This document shows positions 59,933-64,000 of a stretch of DNA of 64,000 nt, piece after piece (the first letter of the stretch is position 1; the number at the start of each line of letters is the position of its first letter). The notes below the pieces were generated by a model. The model saw only the letters and a list, made by a program, of their open reading frames with translations, was not told the DNA's origin and did not search any database. The stretch is taken from positions 5,885,597-5,949,596 of the forward strand of contig CM035353.1 in NCBI GenBank assembly GCA_020137815.1, in the 5' to 3' direction. The position numbers and the translations under genes were made by a program. The stretch comes from Hormiphora californensis (lineage: Eukaryota; Ctenophora; Tentaculata; Cydippida; Pleurobrachiidae).

Positions 59933-61058
59933 AAGGACCATTATCATTGTGTTTATTCATAAAATGTTAATATGTTTATGCAGTTCATAACATATATTGT
60001 TTCCACTTTCTACCCCTTCTAATTGGGTAAGCGGTAAAGGTTGACCCGTCTGCTGATCGAGACATGGCAAAGAATTGTAAACTGTATGGCGGCGCCATAT
60101 CCCATTTGATTCTCAAATTGCGGCAGTGCGCTCAGATATGGGGTCGGCGGCGCCAGACAGACTATAAACGAAGAACAAAACATCGGATTTTCACGAAAGA
60201 GGAGACAATTTTCATAGTATTGCTCACAAAGACACATCTTTATATAACACCGTCAGACAGTTTACAATGCTAAAACAACAACTTAGGTGAACCTGCCAAT
60301 AAATTAAATGTTTATACCAATTGAGCTTAGAGTTCACTCACACTCACTCACACTCACACACACACACACACAAAATATTGCAGCATTCAAGTTCACAGAT
60401 CAAAGTAACTGTAAGGACAAATACACACTCAAACTGGGCAGTATATATATTTTCTCAGCATCATCAAGTGAGCCCCTTTTTTTACAAGAAATCCGAAAAC
60501 TTTATTCAGCAAACGTGCAGTACACTATATCCTATTATTAACTGATTACCAGAATCTATTATTGTAAACTCAAAACAGCATATCATTGTGAACTAATCCA
60601 AACCCTAAAAATCTCCCCGGCCTTCAGAACCCTTCATCTTTTTCCAATATATGAATATAATTACGTTTCAAAAACATAGAACATATAATTGGCAACACTA
60701 CTGAATTAAAAGGAGTGTCACGGGTCCCCACACAGCTGCATGGTTACTAGTAGTGTGATGGGTAACACTTTATTGCGGGAGTTAATGCATCACATCTAAT
60801 ATTACTAAACAGAGCACTGAACAGAACAATAATGCATGGGTACTATATCTAAACTTGAGTCGCTTGACACTGTTTACCCGACATTTACTGCACATGTGCT
60901 GCATTTACTGCACATGGACTGCAGTCCATTGTGCTCCAACAATCATATATATAATATCTCCTAGTGAGTCTCTGATCTCAATACAACCTCTCAGATCTGT
61001 GTAAAAAGTATATATATCACTGTGTGGTGGGGCAATATATATATATAATACATCATGA
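59933..61058. other. Intergenic spacer
   Basis: No exon was recognised. A short (CA)n lies at about 60340-60373. The right end is the 3' UTR side of the MOB gene; no strong polyadenylation signal was chosen. Confidence 0.4.
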
Positions 61059-61426
61059 TCAATTAGCACTGACTAGAAGATTAATTAGATTTTCCAGGGG
61101 CTGCATCTCCTTGCAGTCAACCAGCTGGAAGTGTTGGGAGAACAGGACGTAGTGGTGGAATAGGGTGTTTAGATGTGGTACCAGTTCAAAATTAACCACC
61201 TGCGAAACAAGGAGCTGTTATTGACACTGCAGAAAATGTACGGATTTATGAACTAAATTAAAGGACAAAATATATCAAACAGACAAATTAATTGTTACTA
61301 ATTACATAGTTAATTATTCAATTAATACCTCTTGAAAGTGGGCATAGTAGATGTGAGCCAGGACGTGAAAGAAAAATCGGAACATTTTCCTAACAGTTTC
61401 CTTGAAGTTGGGCGGGAATTGGTTAC
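61059..61426 (-). CDS. MOB2-like: C-terminal two exons of a MOB-family kinase activator (MOB2-like)
   Basis: Exons 61426-61329 and 61199-61059 (stop TGA 61059-61061) join in phase 0 and encode 78 residues. They match the C-terminal half of the MOB fold: NQFPPNFKETVRKMFRFFFH, VLAHIYYAHFQ, HLNTLFHHYVLFSQHF and LVDCKEMQPLENL. The phrase VLAHIYxxHF and HLNTLYxHF are closer to MOB2 than to MOB1, which has FRVFVHVYIHHF. MOB proteins bind and modulate NDR/LATS kinases in Hippo-type and morphogenesis pathways. The upstream exons with the zinc-binding Cys/His residues are not found between 61427 and 62840; they must lie beyond the window, past the pogo-like and Penelope-like insertions, or be lost. 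Confidence 0.87.
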
Positions 61427-61658
61427 CTGAGGTAATACACAATTGTTAGGGTATAAGATACTGATAGGGGTCCGCGCGTAGTTAGACCCCCTTTTCGCGA
61501 GCTTACAGATGTACATTTACAAATGTAACGATACGCTATACATTTTATACCAAGATTGGAGGTTTATTATAAATGCATGTGTTTCACTATTGCAGTGATT
61601 ATATGAATTGAGCTCGTAAGCTGTCATCAGATGCCTAACTAGCCCACGTACACTACTA

Positions 61659-62537
61659 CAGTCGGACCCCGATTTAGGGACAGCCTCGGGGGAAAGGGTC
61701 TTGTCCACTAAATCGGGGTGTCCACTAAATCGGGGTGAGCCATATTTGACCCATAAAAACCTATTTTATGCCCAACATGCTATATTATTAAGACTAAAGA
61801 CACCTCTAACTGTTATATATGCAATATTCATATATTGATGACATGATCATTTCTGATTAGAAATAGGAAAATATAAAATAATTTTTTTTCAAAAAAAATG
61901 TGGAAAAATTTTCTAAATTATACCAGCCCGTCCGATTTGTGTTTCGAATCAGTGCAGCTTACTGGATGTCCTGTCTAATTAGCGGGTTCAAAACGAACCG
62001 ATACGTGATACCATGCCGAATCGGGGCACCCTAACCGGGTTAGGAAGTATGAAAATTTCAAAATAACTTTTTCTCTCAAAATTTATGGGGAGCACCGATC
62101 AAAGCATTGACAATCGTACTGTAAAATTTTGCAAAAAAGTTGTAAAATTTTTTAAACGTATACCAGCCACGTCCGAATCATGTTTTGAATCGGTACATCT
62201 TATCACATGTCCTGCTGCTAATTAGACGGTTCGGAACGAATCGAAAAGTGATCCCCATCGAATCGAAATTTTGACGCTTGGTGAACTTGTGATTCAATGG
62301 CCGCATGGGGATCACGTATCGGTTCGTTCCGAAACTTCTAATTAGCAGCAGGACATGCGATAAGATTCACTGATTCGAAACACGATTCGGACGTGGCTGG
62401 TATCTTTTTGAAAATTTTTCAAAAAAATTTCACAAAAAATTTCACAAAAAAAATTCAAAAAATTTTTGGGGGAAAAAAATCCTGTCCCTAAATCGGGGTG
62501 TCCCTAAATCGGGGGTCCCTAAATCGGGGTCCGACTG
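61659..62537. mobile_element. 879-bp pogo/Tigger-like non-autonomous TIR element, copy 2
   Basis: Ends CAGTCGGACCCCGATTTA and the inverse, flanked on both sides by TA (61657-61658 and 62538-62539). The interior has the same GACGGTTC/GAACCGA palindromes as 14193-15036. No transposase. Confidence 0.92.
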
Positions 62538-62560
62538 TACTAACAATAAACCTCCCCTTA

Positions 62561-62628
62561 CAGTAGGACCCTGATTTACCAAGCTGTTTTCGGCAAATAG
62601 ATCCAACCGGTAAACCGGGTTCTGACTG
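62561..62628. mobile_element. 68-bp TA-flanked miniature pogo-like element
   Basis: CAGTAGGACCCTGATTTACC on the left and GGTAAACCGGGTTCTGACTG on the right, flanked by TA at 62559-62560 and 62629-62630. It resembles the ends of the larger element but with its own subterminal sequence. Confidence 0.85.
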
Positions 62629-62840
62629 TAATTTATGCACTTACCCACCAAATTAAAACTCAACAACAACAACAACAAAATGGATTTATATACCGGCTAA
62701 ATAGACAAGTACTCTCGATTGGTTCGAAGAGCAGTTGCCATTCATAGCGGTTCTCTCATCCTATCTTGACATATTGGTTGACAAAAGGTCTTAAATGGTA
62801 ACTCATACTGGTTATACACGGTACTACCACCCTCTCCCTG

Positions 62841-64000
62841 ATGGATCAACCAACACCTGGTCAAGAATCCAAAGATACACCTACATCTTCATCTCCCTCC
62901 TCCCCCTCCCCTCCTCTCTCCTTTAATGCTACCATCCTCTCTACATGTGGACCCACTACTGCCAACCTGACCAAGAAAGCCTCTTCTCTCTTGGCCAAAC
63001 TAGCTATCTGTTCCTGCCATATAGGCTTTCTAAAAGCCTGTAAGGATCACCACTTCATCCCCAAGGGACTGCGCCTCAGTAACCCGATCAAGTCTACCCG
63101 TTCTTCTACAATCCTTAACAAGGCTTCTACCCTCCTTCTCAATGAACGCCTGAAACACTACCGGTCTAGCTTTGCTACTACTGAGCGTGTCTACAAGGAA
63201 TCTCTCTCCCGCCTCCTCCCACTCCTTCCTACCCCCCTTCGGAACGACTTTGTCAACCTCTGTGCGAAGAAGTCCGCCTCTACCCACCTCTCCCTGATGT
63301 CCAAACACTCCAAGAAGTTCTCTACTCTCCTGGATTTCTACTCTTCCCCGACTCTCAACCCTTACTCTCTCCTCCGTGATTTCTACATTACCGAACCCCT
63401 GATTAGTGGCCCTCTCAAAACCACCACCCCTACCTCCCCCGCCCTTGACCCCTCCAAAACCGTTATCAATTTATCCTCCACCCCGCTGTCCCAATCTGAA
63501 ACTGAAGTCCTATCTTTAGGTCTAAAGTTTGCCCCTACTCCCGTAACCGACCCAATCCCCCGCTTGGCCCCTCTACTCCAATCAGCAACGAGGAAACTTG
63601 GAGAGTCAGTTGATGCAGCTGCCTCATACGAGATCTCGTCTATCCTGTCCTCCTTCCAACCATCCTCGAGGCGATCCAATCTCTCTACTCCCCACCGTCA
63701 AGCTCTCAAGGACCTCCAGGAGAAGAAGTCCTCTCTCCGGTTCCTGCCCGCCGATAAGGGTAACGCTACTGTTGTCCTTGCTGAGGAGCAGTATCTCGAG
63801 AAAGTGAACGACCACATCTCCTCTGCTGGAGCCTACGAGCTGCTACCGTCTAATCCTACCTCCTCTCTACACCGCCGACTGGATGCTCTCCTGAAGGATC
63901 TACAGACCCGGAAGCTACTCTCTGAGCCGCAGAAGAAACAGATGAGACTGACGAACCCCCGTTATCCTCAACTGTACGGTCAACCCAAGATCCACAAACC
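62841..64000 (+). mobile_element. Penelope-like element ORF, N-terminal part (runs off window)
   Basis: The ATG at 62841 opens a frame without stop to the window end (386 codons). After a Ser/Pro-rich start come helical segments and then signature words of Penelope-like reverse transcriptases: LSQSETEVLSLGLKFAPTP, the DKGNATVVLAEEQYLEKVND block, and YPQLYGQPKIHK at the very end, which marks RT motif 1-2. The catalytic Y-x-DD region and any GIY-YIG endonuclease lie beyond 64000. GC content and pyrimidine-rich codon use differ strongly from the AT-rich host genes, as expected of a recent insertion. The frame is intact as far as visible, so the copy may be active or recent. Confidence 0.88.

Overview
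This window is nuclear DNA of an animal. Genes are split into many short GT-AG exons, and they include a complete Epac-type cAMP-activated Rap exchange factor, a MOB-family kinase co-activator, a CAP-domain secreted protein and four G-protein-coupled receptors of different classes. The DNA is AT-rich, with long (GA)n/(CT)n tracts, many palindromic non-autonomous transposons, one LTR retrotransposon and a Penelope-like element. An early-branching marine invertebrate such as a sponge or placozoan would fit, but the sequence alone does not settle the lineage.

Layout. 0.3-1.5 kb: 3' part of a non-LTR retrotransposon. 2.9-18.7 kb: the Epac gene, 24 predicted exons (about 1050 codons) on the + strand. 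Its introns hold two intact LINE-ORF1-like genes, several terminal-inverted-repeat (TIR) elements and a minisatellite. 19.3-20.5 kb: two TIR elements. 20.8-23.5 kb: ten-exon rhodopsin-class GPCR on the - strand. 23.6-29.7 kb: repeats, including one copy of a multi-hairpin element. 30.0-31.4 kb: CAP (SCP/TAPS) gene. 32.2-33.7 kb: two-exon gene for a Pro/Thr/Lys heptad-repeat protein on the - strand. 35.4-38.5 kb: class C (mGluR-like) GPCR. 39.0-40.6 kb: second rhodopsin-class GPCR on the - strand. 42.0-42.3 kb: second multi-hairpin element. 44.0-47.1 kb: LDLa-ectodomain GPCR (relaxin-receptor style) broken by about five small frameshifts. 47.3-56.7 kb: LTR retrotransposon with two 1-kb LTRs, a mostly non-coding interior and a decayed reverse-transcriptase relic, inserted into a 36/48-bp minisatellite that continues to 59.6 kb and looks protein-coding. 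61.1-61.4 kb: last two exons of a MOB gene on the - strand. 61.7-62.6 kb: pogo-like TA-flanked elements. 62.8-64.0 kb: N-terminal part of a Penelope-like element ORF running off the window.

The signalling genes are receptors of three classes plus a cAMP effector. They share a broad theme, GPCR to cAMP to Rap, but nothing in the sequence shows they act together.

The most unusual observation is a pair of roughly 275-bp elements (28,370-28,642 and 41,985-42,264). Each contains five hairpins. All ten hairpins carry CGAG on both sides of the stem, while the surrounding arms differ and change in a compensatory way between copies, which points to selection on structure rather than sequence.
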